Shown: positions 8,204-14,864, counted from the stretch's first letter. The stretch: 16,709 nucleotides of DNA from DATAXI01 sp036266845 (GCA_036266845.1 DATAXI010000266.1:1-16709), one strand, 5' to 3'. Numbers and translations are program-made. Notes: generated from the sequence alone by a model not told the origin.

Positions 8204-8608
8204 CTAGCCGATAATCGTCTGCGAAGCCGAAATCTTGATGACCCGGCCTTCCGGGTCACGGAAATTGGTGTAGGGCCCGACGTTGGTGATGATGATGCCG
8301 CGCTTGCGCAGCTCGTTGAGCACGTGCTCGCGGTTCTTCAGGGTAAGATAGAGGTGGAAGTAGCTGACCATCTCGCCGCACTCGGAGCGGCGCAGGCAGA
8401 GCGGCACGCCGCCGATTCGCATCTCGCAATACCGCTCGGGACGCTCGCTCAGCACCTCCGCGGCGAGGATATCCACATAGAAATCGCGCATCTCCCTCCA
8501 GCGGTTGGTGAAAATGGTCACGGAGTAGCAGGTCGTGGGCTCCTCGGGCTCCGGCGAAGGGCCTGCCAGCGGCACGCTGGGGATGGGAAAGTGGGTAACT
8601 GCTGTCAT
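8204..8608 (-). CDS. VOC-superfamily (glyoxalase/bleomycin-resistance fold) protein
   Basis: A 134-residue protein built on the beta-alpha-beta-beta-beta vicinal oxygen chelate fold. Visible repeats are CYSVTIFTNRWREMRDFYVDILAAEVLSERPERYCEMRIGGVPLCLR and YFHLYLTLKNREHVLNELRKRGIIITNVGPYTNFRDPEGRVIKISAS. The first strand lacks the usual metal-binding His/Glu and the final strand ends KIS rather than with a Glu. Only His85 in the third strand resembles a ligand, so metal-dependent catalysis is doubtful and a binding or sequestering role is possible. The first 25 residues are proline-rich and probably disordered. It converges with the upstream HAD gene (24 bases between stops) and is divergent from the next HAD gene across a region with a clean inverted repeat. 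Confidence 0.75.
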   Translation of the reverse strand: MTAVTHFPIPSVPLAGPSPEPEEPTTCYSVTIFTNRWREMRDFYVDILAAEVLSERPERYCEMRIGGVPLCLRRSECGEMVSYFHLYLTLKNREHVLNELRKRGIIITNVGPYTNFRDPEGRVIKISASQTIIG

Positions 8609-8621
8609 CTTGAGAAACCTG

Positions 8622-8642
8622 TTTAGCAGGAGGCGTGCTAAA
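8622..8642. promoter_or_regulatory. Operator-like inverted repeat between divergent genes
   Basis: TTTAGCA (8622-8628) and TGCTAAA (8636-8642) are a perfect inverted repeat with a 7-base spacer. It lies 13 bases upstream of the VOC gene start and 85 bases before the HAD start at 8728. Arms of 7 bp whose centres are 14 bp apart would suit a dimeric repressor. No regulator gene is adjacent, so the binding protein is unknown. Confidence 0.45.
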
Positions 8643-8727
8643 TTATGGCGTTTATGGTATTTATTTCACTCGGCCCCGGTTTTTTCCTCCGCTTCGCTCC
8701 CCTTTTTCCCGTATTCCTCCCCTCTTC

Positions 8728-9315
8728 ATGATCCAGATTCCCGAAGGCGATTTCGCCGCCTACATTTTCGATTGCGACGGCACCCTGGGCGATACCATGC
8801 CCCTTCACTACATGGCCTGGTGCGCCGCGCTCAAGGATTACAAAATCGACTTTCCCGAGGCCTTCTTTTACGAGCTCGGCGGCGTTCCGACCGAGCGCAT
8901 CGTGGAGATTCTCAATGAGCGCCACGACCACCATATGCCGGTGCGGGAGACGGCCAGGTACAAGGAGGAGCTTTACCTCCAGGGGATTGCGGATATCCGA
9001 CCCATTGAGCCGGTCGTCGCAATTGTGAATGAGGTGTACGCAAGATTGCCGATTGCCGTGGCTTCAGGCGGACACCGGCATATTGTCACCCGGACCCTCG
9101 GCTGCCTGGGCATCCTGGACAAATTTGACGCCGTCATTTGCTCCGAGGATTACCGGAACGGGAAACCGAGCCCGGATCCCTTCCTCATCGCCGCCCAACG
9201 CCTGGGAATCGCCCCTGAGAAGTGCCTGGTCTTCGAAGATACGAACACGGGCATCCAGGCGGCAAAGGCGGCCGGGATGCAATGGGTGCTGGTGCCGCAG
9301 CCGCAGCGTGGATGA
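8728..9315 (+). CDS. HAD-family phosphatase, YqaB / beta-phosphoglucomutase-like
   Basis: A 195-residue cytoplasmic HAD hydrolase of the group that holds beta-phosphoglucomutases and the fructose-1-phosphatase YqaB. Motif I is YIFDCDGTLGDTMPLHYMAW (Asp15, Asp17), with the residues after it typical of this group. The cap includes ELGGVPTERIVEILNE, like the YqaB substrate loop. Motif II is VASGG (Ser113), motif III is NGKPSPDPF (Lys146), and motif IV is VFEDTNTGIQAAKAAGM (Glu170, Asp171). Similarity to YqaB in layout favours phosphatase over mutase, but this is from memory of the family. A longer frame begins at 8635, but its extra residues show no domain and cover the operator-like repeat, so ATG at 8728 is preferred. 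No clear ribosome binding site precedes it; the upstream strand is pyrimidine-rich. Confidence 0.88.
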   Translation: MIQIPEGDFAAYIFDCDGTLGDTMPLHYMAWCAALKDYKIDFPEAFFYELGGVPTERIVEILNERHDHHMPVRETARYKEELYLQGIADIRPIEPVVAIVNEVYARLPIAVASGGHRHIVTRTLGCLGILDKFDAVICSEDYRNGKPSPDPFLIAAQRLGIAPEKCLVFEDTNTGIQAAKAAGMQWVLVPQPQRG

Positions 9316-9320
9316 AAATC

Positions 9321-9854
9321 CTAAAGAAGAGCCAGCGCGAGAAAGACGACGCCGCCGGCGCCGAAGGCGAGGCCGACATACCAAAAGCGGCGGCGCTGGG
9401 TAAGGATGGAAATTGCGGAAACGGCGATGGCGATCTGGAAAAGCGTGACCGCGGAGGAGAATTTCTCGTGCCGGGCAAGATGAGCCGTGGACTCGGCTTC
9501 CAGGGCTTTCGCCTCCTTCGAGATATCCTCCTGCTCCTCCGCATACTTTGCGGCTTTTGCGGCATCGGCCGCGGCCGGCGTTTTCCCCTCGGCTTCGAGG
9601 AGTTCCATCTTGGCCTCGAGGACATTCGCCTTGATGCCTTTGGCCTGGTAAAAGGCCCATTGGTCGGAGGCGCGCAACTGGCTGATCATCCCCTCGTTAA
9701 TGTGCTGGCCGGCCAGCAATGAGGCGATGGCTGCGACAGCGGCCAGGATGGCGGTGCTGACGGCGACGCCGAGCACCCATTTCTCCTCCGCCTCGCGGGC
9801 GTGCTCATTGATGTGATCCTGGGTTTTCTCCAAGGGGACTTCGGGAGATTCCAT
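9321..9854 (-). CDS. DUF4337-family membrane protein
   Basis: A 177-residue protein resembling the DUF4337 family, whose function is not established. One membrane helix lies at about residues 27-49 (VLGVAVSTAILAAVAAIASLLAG). It is followed by ISQLRASDQWAFYQAKGIKANVLE and an alanine/glutamate-rich, probably coiled-coil stretch (about 70-130). Two more helices come at about 134-151 and 158-177, ending at the C-terminus (FGAGGVVFLALALL). The motif DQWAFYQAKGIK between membrane segments is what I associate with this family. A 13-residue longer start at a TTG (9893) would overlap the upstream gene; ATG at 9854 gives the expected charged N-terminus. It starts 14 bases after the stop of the phosphatase/kinase gene, so the two are very likely one operon, and this protein could be a partner or substrate in the same membrane. 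Confidence 0.78.
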   Translation of the reverse strand: MESPEVPLEKTQDHINEHAREAEEKWVLGVAVSTAILAAVAAIASLLAGQHINEGMISQLRASDQWAFYQAKGIKANVLEAKMELLEAEGKTPAAADAAKAAKYAEEQEDISKEAKALEAESTAHLARHEKFSSAVTLFQIAIAVSAISILTQRRRFWYVGLAFGAGGVVFLALALL

Positions 9855-9868
9855 AGCGGTGGCGAAGT

Positions 9869-11674
9869 TTAGCGGTGGTGCCCGTGCTGGCAATGGGCCA
9901 GGAGAAAGAGAAGGCCCATGGCGAGGATGGGGACCGATGCCGACAGGATCACCAGCCGCGCCTGATGCAAGCGGGTGGAGAGCACTTTCGGGACGCGCAG
10001 ATGATTGTGGCGGCCGGTCAATTTGACCAGGGAAAGGTCCTCGAGTTGCGACTTCATTTCCGTTGCCGTCTGGATGCGCTTGCGCGGGTCGCGCTCCATG
10101 GCATGCAGGATCAATTCTTCTACCTCCGGTGGAATCGCCGGATTGATGTCGCGCGGCGCCTTGGGATCGCCGGTGACACGCGCGTTCATCACCATAAAGG
10201 GATTGTCCGCCTCGAATGGGAGCACGCCGGTGGTCATCTCGTAAAGCATCGCGCCGAGCGAATAAATATCGGTGCGGGCATCGCCGCGTTTCCCTTTGAC
10301 CTGCTCCGGCGCCATGTAATCGGGCGTGCCCATTGCGGGGGTAAATCCGACAAAGGTGAGCCTGCGCATATCCGAGGCGCGTGCGATGCCAAAATCCATA
10401 ATGCGCAGCGTGCCATCCTTGCAGATCATCAGGTTTTGCGGCTTGAGATCGCGATGGACGACGCCTTTCTCATGCATGTGCTGGAGGGCGTCGGCGATCT
10501 TTGCCGCGATCGCCAGCGCATCGTCCACGGGGAACGGCTTCACCTCATTGAGCACTTGCGCGAGCGTCCGGCCCTCGAGCAATTCCATGACGATGTACGG
10601 GCGGCTTTGGGTTTCACCCGGCTCATAGAACTTCAGGATGTTCGGGTGATTGAGGATGCGCCCGATATCCGCCTCGCGCTGGAAGCGGGAGAAGAAGCCG
10701 ATATCCGACTCGTACTGCATGTGGGGAATCTTGAGCGCGACGGGGTGATTTTCCTTCAAGTCAAAAGACTTGTAGATCGTGGCCATGCCACTGCGGCTGA
10801 TCTTGGAATCGATGCGGAAACGGCCATCGACCACCTGGCCGGGATCCAGCTCGTTTTGATCGGTGATTTCCGCGGGTTGCGCCGGAGTCGCAAGAATGGA
10901 AAGCGGCTTCTCTTTCTTGAGCGGCGTGACGCGATCCACATGGACCAATTGCGCGGTGAGATTGTCATCGGCGCCGCGGCGCTCGGCGAGATTGACGAGG
11001 TAAGGGCAGACTTCGTCGAGGTTGAGGCGGTCAACGCCCTCGGCGATCTCCCCATCGTTCATGAAGCAATACAGGCCGTCGGTGCATTGCAGGTAACGGT
11101 CGTGCTGCATGACGGTGACGCGCTTGTAATCGAACCGCACGATTGGCTCGACCCCGACGCTGCGCGTAAGCATGGAGCGGAGATGGCTGCCGCGGGCTTC
11201 CATCTCCGTCATCAGGCGCAGCTTGAGCTGGAGGCCCGTCATGGAGTGATCCTGGGTGAGCTTTTTGATCTCCTCCTGCCGCACGAGGTAAAGGCGGCTG
11301 TCGCCGACGTGCCCAACGTGGATGTCGCGTCCCTTGAAGATGCAGACATTCATGGTGGTGGCCATGCGGGTGGCCTTGCTTTCGTTTTCGCCGGAATCGT
11401 ACAAGGCGATATTGGCGGCAAAGAAGATATCCCGCAGGATGGCCTTTGCCGCCATATCGGGACTGCACTCCTGGAACTTGTGAATCGCAGTCTCAACCGC
11501 GAGGCGGCTGGCGATATCGCCCCTGCCGTGGCCGCCGACCCCATCAGCAATGATGGCGATGGAGCCGCGTGATTGGCGCTCATCCGGTTCCGCGGGCTCC
11601 CAAAATCCCGCGTAATCCTCGTTTTTCGGGCGGACGGGGCCTTTTGAGGAGAGAGAGAATACTTTCAGTTCCAT
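9869..11674 (-). CDS. PP2C phosphatase / Ser-Thr protein kinase fusion with C-terminal membrane anchor
   Basis: A 601-residue bifunctional protein that could both add and remove phosphate on Ser/Thr. Residues 1-247 form a PP2C domain: RPKNEDYAG (Glu19, Asp20), ADGVGGHG (Asp44), GHVGDSRLYL (121-130), CTDGL (Asp199) and GADDNL (Asp236, Asp237). Residues about 285-535 form a kinase: Lys315 in VALKIP, Glu334, HRDLKPQN (Asp409, Asn414), DFG (427-429), GTPDYMAPEQ and DIYSLG. The nucleotide loop is degenerate (ISRSGMATIY, with Ser293 and Ser295 where Gly is usual). One membrane helix at about 574-594 ends in a His-rich tail (HCQHGHHR), so both domains face the cytoplasm. The DUF4337 gene follows in the same operon. 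Such fusions are known in bacteria; their targets mostly are not. Confidence 0.94.
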   Translation of the reverse strand: MELKVFSLSSKGPVRPKNEDYAGFWEPAEPDERQSRGSIAIIADGVGGHGRGDIASRLAVETAIHKFQECSPDMAAKAILRDIFFAANIALYDSGENESKATRMATTMNVCIFKGRDIHVGHVGDSRLYLVRQEEIKKLTQDHSMTGLQLKLRLMTEMEARGSHLRSMLTRSVGVEPIVRFDYKRVTVMQHDRYLQCTDGLYCFMNDGEIAEGVDRLNLDEVCPYLVNLAERRGADDNLTAQLVHVDRVTPLKKEKPLSILATPAQPAEITDQNELDPGQVVDGRFRIDSKISRSGMATIYKSFDLKENHPVALKIPHMQYESDIGFFSRFQREADIGRILNHPNILKFYEPGETQSRPYIVMELLEGRTLAQVLNEVKPFPVDDALAIAAKIADALQHMHEKGVVHRDLKPQNLMICKDGTLRIMDFGIARASDMRRLTFVGFTPAMGTPDYMAPEQVKGKRGDARTDIYSLGAMLYEMTTGVLPFEADNPFMVMNARVTGDPKAPRDINPAIPPEVEELILHAMERDPRKRIQTATEMKSQLEDLSLVKLTGRHNHLRVPKVLSTRLHQARLVILSASVPILAMGLLFLLAHCQHGHHR

Positions 11675-11742
11675 GGATGATGCACGCTGAAGCTCGGGGA
11701 ATGTGTAATTTCAGACGCGGGATTAGCAATGCTGAAAAGACG

Positions 11743-11775
11743 CGAACGGCCACACTATGACGATGTGGCCATTCG
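11743..11775. repeat. Imperfect inverted repeat upstream of the phosphatase/kinase gene
   Basis: CGAA-c-GGCCACA (11743-11754) pairs with TGTGGCC-a-TTCG (11764-11775): 11 of 12 positions match, around a 9-base loop. It lies about 70-100 bases upstream of the gene at 11674. No T-run follows on either strand, so an operator or leader hairpin is likelier than a terminator. Confidence 0.5.
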
Positions 11776-11800
11776 GTTAATTGTCTCGAATGGAGAGATT

Positions 11801-11819
11801 TAAGCGAACAATAAGCGAA
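11801..11819. repeat. Direct repeat TAAGCGAA with 11-bp period
   Basis: TAAGCGAA occurs at 11801-11808 and 11812-11819, separated by CAA. The 11-bp period puts both copies on the same face of the helix, as in tandem response-regulator sites. Confidence 0.4.
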
Positions 11820-11822
11820 ATT

Positions 11823-11880
11823 GGAGGCGCCTCCGCCGCCGCGGCGGTTTGCAGGAACATCGATTCCTCTCTCTTCCTGC
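11823..11880. repeat. Cluster of perfect palindromes and a hairpin
   Basis: GGAGGCGCCTCC (11823-11834) and CCGCCGCGGCGG (11836-11847) are perfect 12-bp palindromes one base apart. Immediately after, GCAGGAA (11851-11857) pairs with TTCCTGC (11874-11880). The left arm can instead pair with an inner copy, TTCCT at 11864-11868, so two folds compete. Confidence 0.45.
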
Positions 11881-12132
11881 TTCCCGCGACGAGCCGCTGG
11901 CGCAGGAGCCAGGAGCCGCTGGATCACCGCCTCCACGGCGTGGTGGAGCAGCACGCGCATGGCTCCGGCAAGGCTGCCGCTGAAGGTCTGTTACACCGCC
12001 CGGAAAAGCGGAAGGACTTCTTTATACGGGAAACGGAATTTCCAGCTCTAAAGGATTGTCTTGTACAAAGCGCCAAAACCGGAGGGGCATGAGTCTTTTT
12101 AGACACATTGAAATTGTGATTTCTTATCCATC

Positions 12133-12144
12133 GAAAGCGCTTCC
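12133..12144. promoter_or_regulatory. LacI/GalR-family-like operator upstream of the epimerase gene
   Basis: GAAAGCGCTTCC contains the perfect palindrome AAGCGCTT (12135-12142) and resembles the TGAAAGCGCTTTCA class of sites bound by LacI-family sugar repressors. It lies about 100 bases before the aldose epimerase start, a sensible place for sugar control. No LacI-type regulator is in the window. Confidence 0.4.
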
Positions 12145-12178
12145 CATTTAACACCCGCTCTCCTAAGTGTTTTGACAT

Positions 12179-12197
12179 GCCGCGCGTAATGTGCGGC
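12179..12197 (+). other. Hairpin in the epimerase leader
   Basis: GCCGCGC (12179-12185) pairs with GTGCGGC (12191-12197) with one G-T wobble, around a GTAAT loop, 46 bases before the start codon. The preceding TTGACA (12172-12177) is a perfect -35, but no -10 follows at the right distance. Confidence 0.3.
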
Positions 12198-12242
12198 CTC
12201 GGCGATCCCCCAAAGTCTCCGTTAACCGATTAAACCAAGACT

Positions 12243-13385
12243 ATGCTCCACCCTTATATGCGGGCGGGCGCGCTGATTGCCGCCATTTGCCTGCTTTCAC
12301 CCATGCCTAAAATCCAAGCCCAAACCGCCCATCCGGGGACGGTGACCTCGAAACCCTTCGGTAAAACACCCGATGGAAAACCGATCCAGCTCTACACCCT
12401 CACGAACACCACGGGAATGCAGGTGAGGATCGCCTCCTACGGCGGAACGGTGGTCAACCTTTTCGCCCCGGACCGCAACGGCAAGCTGGCGGACGTGGCC
12501 CTGGGCTTCAGCACCATCGAGCCTTACTTTACCAAGAGCCCCTACTTTGGCGCGCTCATCGGGCGATATGGCAACCGGATCGCCAAGGGGCGTTTTACGC
12601 TGGATGGGAAGACTTACCAGCTTAAGAAAAACAACGGACCCAACGCGCTGCACGGCGGCCTCAAGGGCTTTGACAAGCAGATCTGGGCCGTGGAGGTGAT
12701 GAGCCAGAATCCTCCCTCCATCCGCCTCTCCCGCCTCAGCCCGGATGGCGAGGAAGGCTATCCCGGCAACCTGAAAGTGGCGGTGACCTATACGCTCACG
12801 GATCGCGACGAACTGAAAATCCAGTATGCCGCGCAGACGGACAAGGACACGATCCTGAACCTGACGAATCACACTTACTTCAATCTCGCCGGCGCCGGAA
12901 GCGGCAGCGTGCTGGGCCAGCAGATCCGCATCAATGCCGATAAGTTCACCCCGGTGGACAAGACGCTCATCCCGACGGGTGAAATGAAGGATGTGGCGGG
13001 CACGCCCTGGGACTTGCGCAAGTGGACCCCGATCGGCCAGAAGCTGCAGGCCACGGGCGGCAAGCCGGTGGGCTATGACCATAATTTTGTGCTCAATGAA
13101 TGCCCCTTCGTCCGCCCATGCCTGGCGGCGGAAGCGTGGGACCCCAAGAGCGGACGCCTGATGAAGGTGTACACCACTCAACCCGGCATCCAATTCTACA
13201 CCGGCAATTTCCTGGACGGCACGATCACCGGCAAGGGCGGCAAGGTTTACCGCCAGCACGATGCCTTCTGCCTGGAGACCCAGCATTTCCCGGATTCACC
13301 CAATCACGCGAACTTCCCATCGACGGTATTGCACCCGGGCCAAATCTTCCGGAGCACGACGATCTATAAGTTCTCGGTAAAGTAA
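12243..13385 (+). CDS. galM: Exported aldose 1-epimerase (galactose mutarotase)
   Basis: A 380-residue mutarotase that interconverts alpha and beta anomers of galactose, glucose and similar sugars. Family signatures are GRYGNRIAKGRF (107-118), NGPNALHGG with His137, NLTNHTYFNLAG with catalytic acid His210, Asp279 in GYDHNFVL, and catalytic base Glu345 in FCLETQHFPDSPNH. It is longer than cytoplasmic GalM by an N-terminal signal peptide (MLHPYMRAGALIAAICLLSPMPKIQAQ), so it probably acts in the periplasm or outside the cell on sugars freed by exported hydrolases. ATG at 12243 is the natural start for this signal; a second ATG 15 bases on would also keep most of it. It converges on rhaA across a hairpin-filled gap. 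A LacI-like site about 100 bases upstream suggests sugar-dependent repression. Confidence 0.93.
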   Translation: MLHPYMRAGALIAAICLLSPMPKIQAQTAHPGTVTSKPFGKTPDGKPIQLYTLTNTTGMQVRIASYGGTVVNLFAPDRNGKLADVALGFSTIEPYFTKSPYFGALIGRYGNRIAKGRFTLDGKTYQLKKNNGPNALHGGLKGFDKQIWAVEVMSQNPPSIRLSRLSPDGEEGYPGNLKVAVTYTLTDRDELKIQYAAQTDKDTILNLTNHTYFNLAGAGSGSVLGQQIRINADKFTPVDKTLIPTGEMKDVAGTPWDLRKWTPIGQKLQATGGKPVGYDHNFVLNECPFVRPCLAAEAWDPKSGRLMKVYTTQPGIQFYTGNFLDGTITGKGGKVYRQHDAFCLETQHFPDSPNHANFPSTVLHPGQIFRSTTIYKFSVK

Positions 13386-13390
13386 CCGGT

Positions 13391-13459
13391 GCGACGGCGG
13401 TCGCGGCACGAAAAGAAATCCTGTTCCCGCCAGGGGGACGTGCCGCTGACCGCCATCGC
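13391..13459. repeat. Long inverted repeat just after galM
   Basis: The left arm (13391-13409) and right arm (13440-13459) are complementary at 18 of 19 positions with one mismatch and one bulged base. The 30-base loop holds its own CCTG/CAGG mini-stem (13420-13434). It begins 6 bases after the galM stop. With no T-run it may be a bidirectional transcription barrier, a 3' stabilising structure, or a REP-like palindrome. Confidence 0.6.
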
Positions 13460-13471
13460 CACAAAGAGCGG

Positions 13472-13547
13472 GGCGGTTGCCGTGCCATTGCCGGCGCCGC
13501 TGGCACTGATGCCGCCAGTCCCGGAAGCCCGGCTATCGCCGAAGGCT
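13472..13547. repeat. Two further hairpins before the rhaA stop
   Basis: The first pairs GGCGGT (13472-13477) with GCCGCC (13511-13516) and, inside an internal loop, GTGCCA (13482-13487) with TGGCAC (13501-13506). The second pairs AGCCCGG (13526-13532) with CCG-aa-GGCT (13539-13547) and overlaps the rhaA stop codon. With the long repeat to the left they fill nearly the whole convergent gap. Confidence 0.45.
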
Positions 13548-14802
13548 AAGCGCGGCGCGACAGGACCGCGCCCTCGTAGCTCTTGATCTCCGCCAGCCAG
13601 TCGAGGCCCTCCGGGGAGCCCTGCCGGCGGCAATGCTCATTCCAGACAGCGCCAAGCGGCAGCGCCTTGCTCTCCTCCAGCAGCGCGAGCCGCGCGGTGA
13701 AGTCCCCTTCCCGCTCCAGCGCGCGCAGTTTTGCCAAAGGCTCCAGGAGCGCGCCGAGCAGCGCCTTGAGCGCGGCGCGTGAACCGATGACCCACGCCGC
13801 GATGCGATTGATGCTGGCGTCAAAGTAATCGAGGCCGATGTGGGTGCGGGCCAGAAAATCGCCGCGCACGATCTCTTCCATGATCCCGCGCGTTGGGTCA
13901 TCCATGAGGACAACGTGATCGCTATCCCAGCGCACGCCGCGGCTGACGTGGAGGATGATTTCCGGCACGAACTGGAGCACGGACGATATTTTATCCGCCA
14001 GCGTCTCGGTGGGATGGTAATGGCCCGCGTCCAGGCAGACGAGTTTCCGGTTTTTCACGGCGTAGCCGAGGTAGAATTCGTGGGAGCCGGGCACATAGGA
14101 TTCGGAGCCGATTCCAAAGAGTTTCGACTCGACCGCGTCGAGGTGCAGTTTTGGATCGATGGGCTCGGCGAAGAGGGCATCCAGCGATTGCTCCAGCCGC
14201 TCGCGCGGTCCCTTGCGGTCCACGGTCAAGTCCTTGGAGCCGTCGGGAATCCAGACATTGGTGACCGTGGGGGAGCCGAGCTGGCGGCCCATTTCCGCAC
14301 CAATGTGGCGGCAGGCGATTCCGTGCTCGATCCAGAACTGGCGCACCGCGGGATCGCGATGGGTGAGCGTGGCGCCATCGTCCGCCAGTGGGTGGGAGAA
14401 ATAGGTGGGATTGAAATCGAGGCCCATGCCGCGCTCCTTCGCCCAATCGATCCAGCTTTGGAAATGCCCGGGCTCGATTTGATTGCGCTCGACGGTCTTC
14501 CCGCCAAAGTCGCCGTAGATGGCGTGCAGGTTCAGCCTGTGCCTGCCGGGGATGAGCTTGAGCGCAAGGTCAAGGTCCTGGCGCAGTTCCGGGAGAGTCC
14601 GCGCCTTGCCGGGATAATTTCCAGTTGTCTGGATGCCGCCGCCGGTAAGCTCCGCACCGGCGCGCTCAAAGCCGCCAACATCGTCGCCCTGCCAGCAATG
14701 AAGGGAAATGGGAGTCGCAGCCAGTGTTGCCAAAGCGGTCTCCGTATCGACGCCGAGGTGGAAATAGGCCTGCCGCGCGGAGGGATATGGATCGTTGCTC
14801 AT
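13546..14802 (-). CDS. rhaA: L-rhamnose isomerase
   Basis: A 418-residue cytoplasmic enzyme converting L-rhamnose to L-rhamnulose, the first step of rhamnose breakdown. It aligns over its full length with E. coli RhaA (419 residues) as I recall it: SLHCWQGDDVGGFE, GGIQTTGNYPGKAR, RLNLHAIYGDF, GLDFNPTYFSHPL, IPDGSKDLTVDR, LDAVESKLFGIGSESYVPGSHEFYLGYA, FFDASINRIAAWVIG-like DYFDASINRIAAWVIG, and a C-terminal LSRRA. Metal ligands His261 (LDAGHYHP), Asp293 and Asp295 (RWDSDHVV) are in place. The start at 14802 matches the usual N-terminal helix. The kinase and aldolase genes (rhaB, rhaD) are not beside it, so they must lie elsewhere or another route is used. An AraC-type regulator is divergent, with its start 62 bases away. 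Confidence 0.97.
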   Translation of the reverse strand: MSNDPYPSARQAYFHLGVDTETALATLAATPISLHCWQGDDVGGFERAGAELTGGGIQTTGNYPGKARTLPELRQDLDLALKLIPGRHRLNLHAIYGDFGGKTVERNQIEPGHFQSWIDWAKERGMGLDFNPTYFSHPLADDGATLTHRDPAVRQFWIEHGIACRHIGAEMGRQLGSPTVTNVWIPDGSKDLTVDRKGPRERLEQSLDALFAEPIDPKLHLDAVESKLFGIGSESYVPGSHEFYLGYAVKNRKLVCLDAGHYHPTETLADKISSVLQFVPEIILHVSRGVRWDSDHVVLMDDPTRGIMEEIVRGDFLARTHIGLDYFDASINRIAAWVIGSRAALKALLGALLEPLAKLRALEREGDFTARLALLEESKALPLGAVWNEHCRRQGSPEGLDWLAEIKSYEGAVLSRRA

Positions 14803-14864
14803 GAATAGATGGGGGAGTGGAGGCTGCCATCATATCCGCTCGCCACGGGATTGGAATTCATGGA

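Larger units (their letters stand above)
11675..12242. other. 568-base intergenic region between divergent genes, rich in palindromes
   Basis: I see no convincing gene here. Open frames exist on both strands (plus 11781-12092, minus 11960-11580), but they resemble no family and cross several palindromes. The region must hold the promoters of the phosphatase/kinase gene (leftward) and the epimerase gene (rightward). Structure seen: an imperfect inverted repeat at 11743-11775, a direct repeat at 11801-11819, two abutting 12-bp palindromes at 11823-11847, and a hairpin at 11851-11880. GAGCCGCTGG is repeated at 11891 and 11913, and a 6-bp stem lies at 11931-11948. TTGTACAA is at 12061-12068, a LacI-like site at 12133-12144 and a hairpin at 12179-12197. 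A structured small RNA inside 11740-12070 cannot be excluded. Confidence 0.5.

Noticed and set aside
8622..8642. CIRCE heat-shock operator
   Set aside because: The half-sites TTAGCA/TGCTAA are shared with CIRCE, but CIRCE has TTAGCACTC-N9-GAGTGCTAA. Here the arms are only 7 bases apart and the CTC/GAG parts are missing; no chaperone gene is near.
9875..11572. 565-codon open frame on the plus strand
   Set aside because: It lies wholly antisense to the phosphatase/kinase gene, resembles no family, and is a by-product of GC-rich codon use. The minus-strand frame has every expected motif.
11580..11960. 126-codon minus-strand frame reading into the phosphatase/kinase gene
   Set aside because: Although its first residues look protein-like, it overlaps the real start in another frame by 95 bases and resembles nothing known.
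11781..12092. 103-codon plus-strand frame in the large intergenic region
   Set aside because: No recognisable domain, no ribosome binding site, and it crosses several perfect palindromes that explain its composition.
12172..12177. TTGACA as the epimerase promoter
   Set aside because: A perfect -35 hexamer, but nothing like a -10 lies 15-19 bases downstream; the space is a GC-rich hairpin.
13840..14808. 322-codon open frame on the plus strand
   Set aside because: Antisense to rhaA, which matches L-rhamnose isomerase over its full length.
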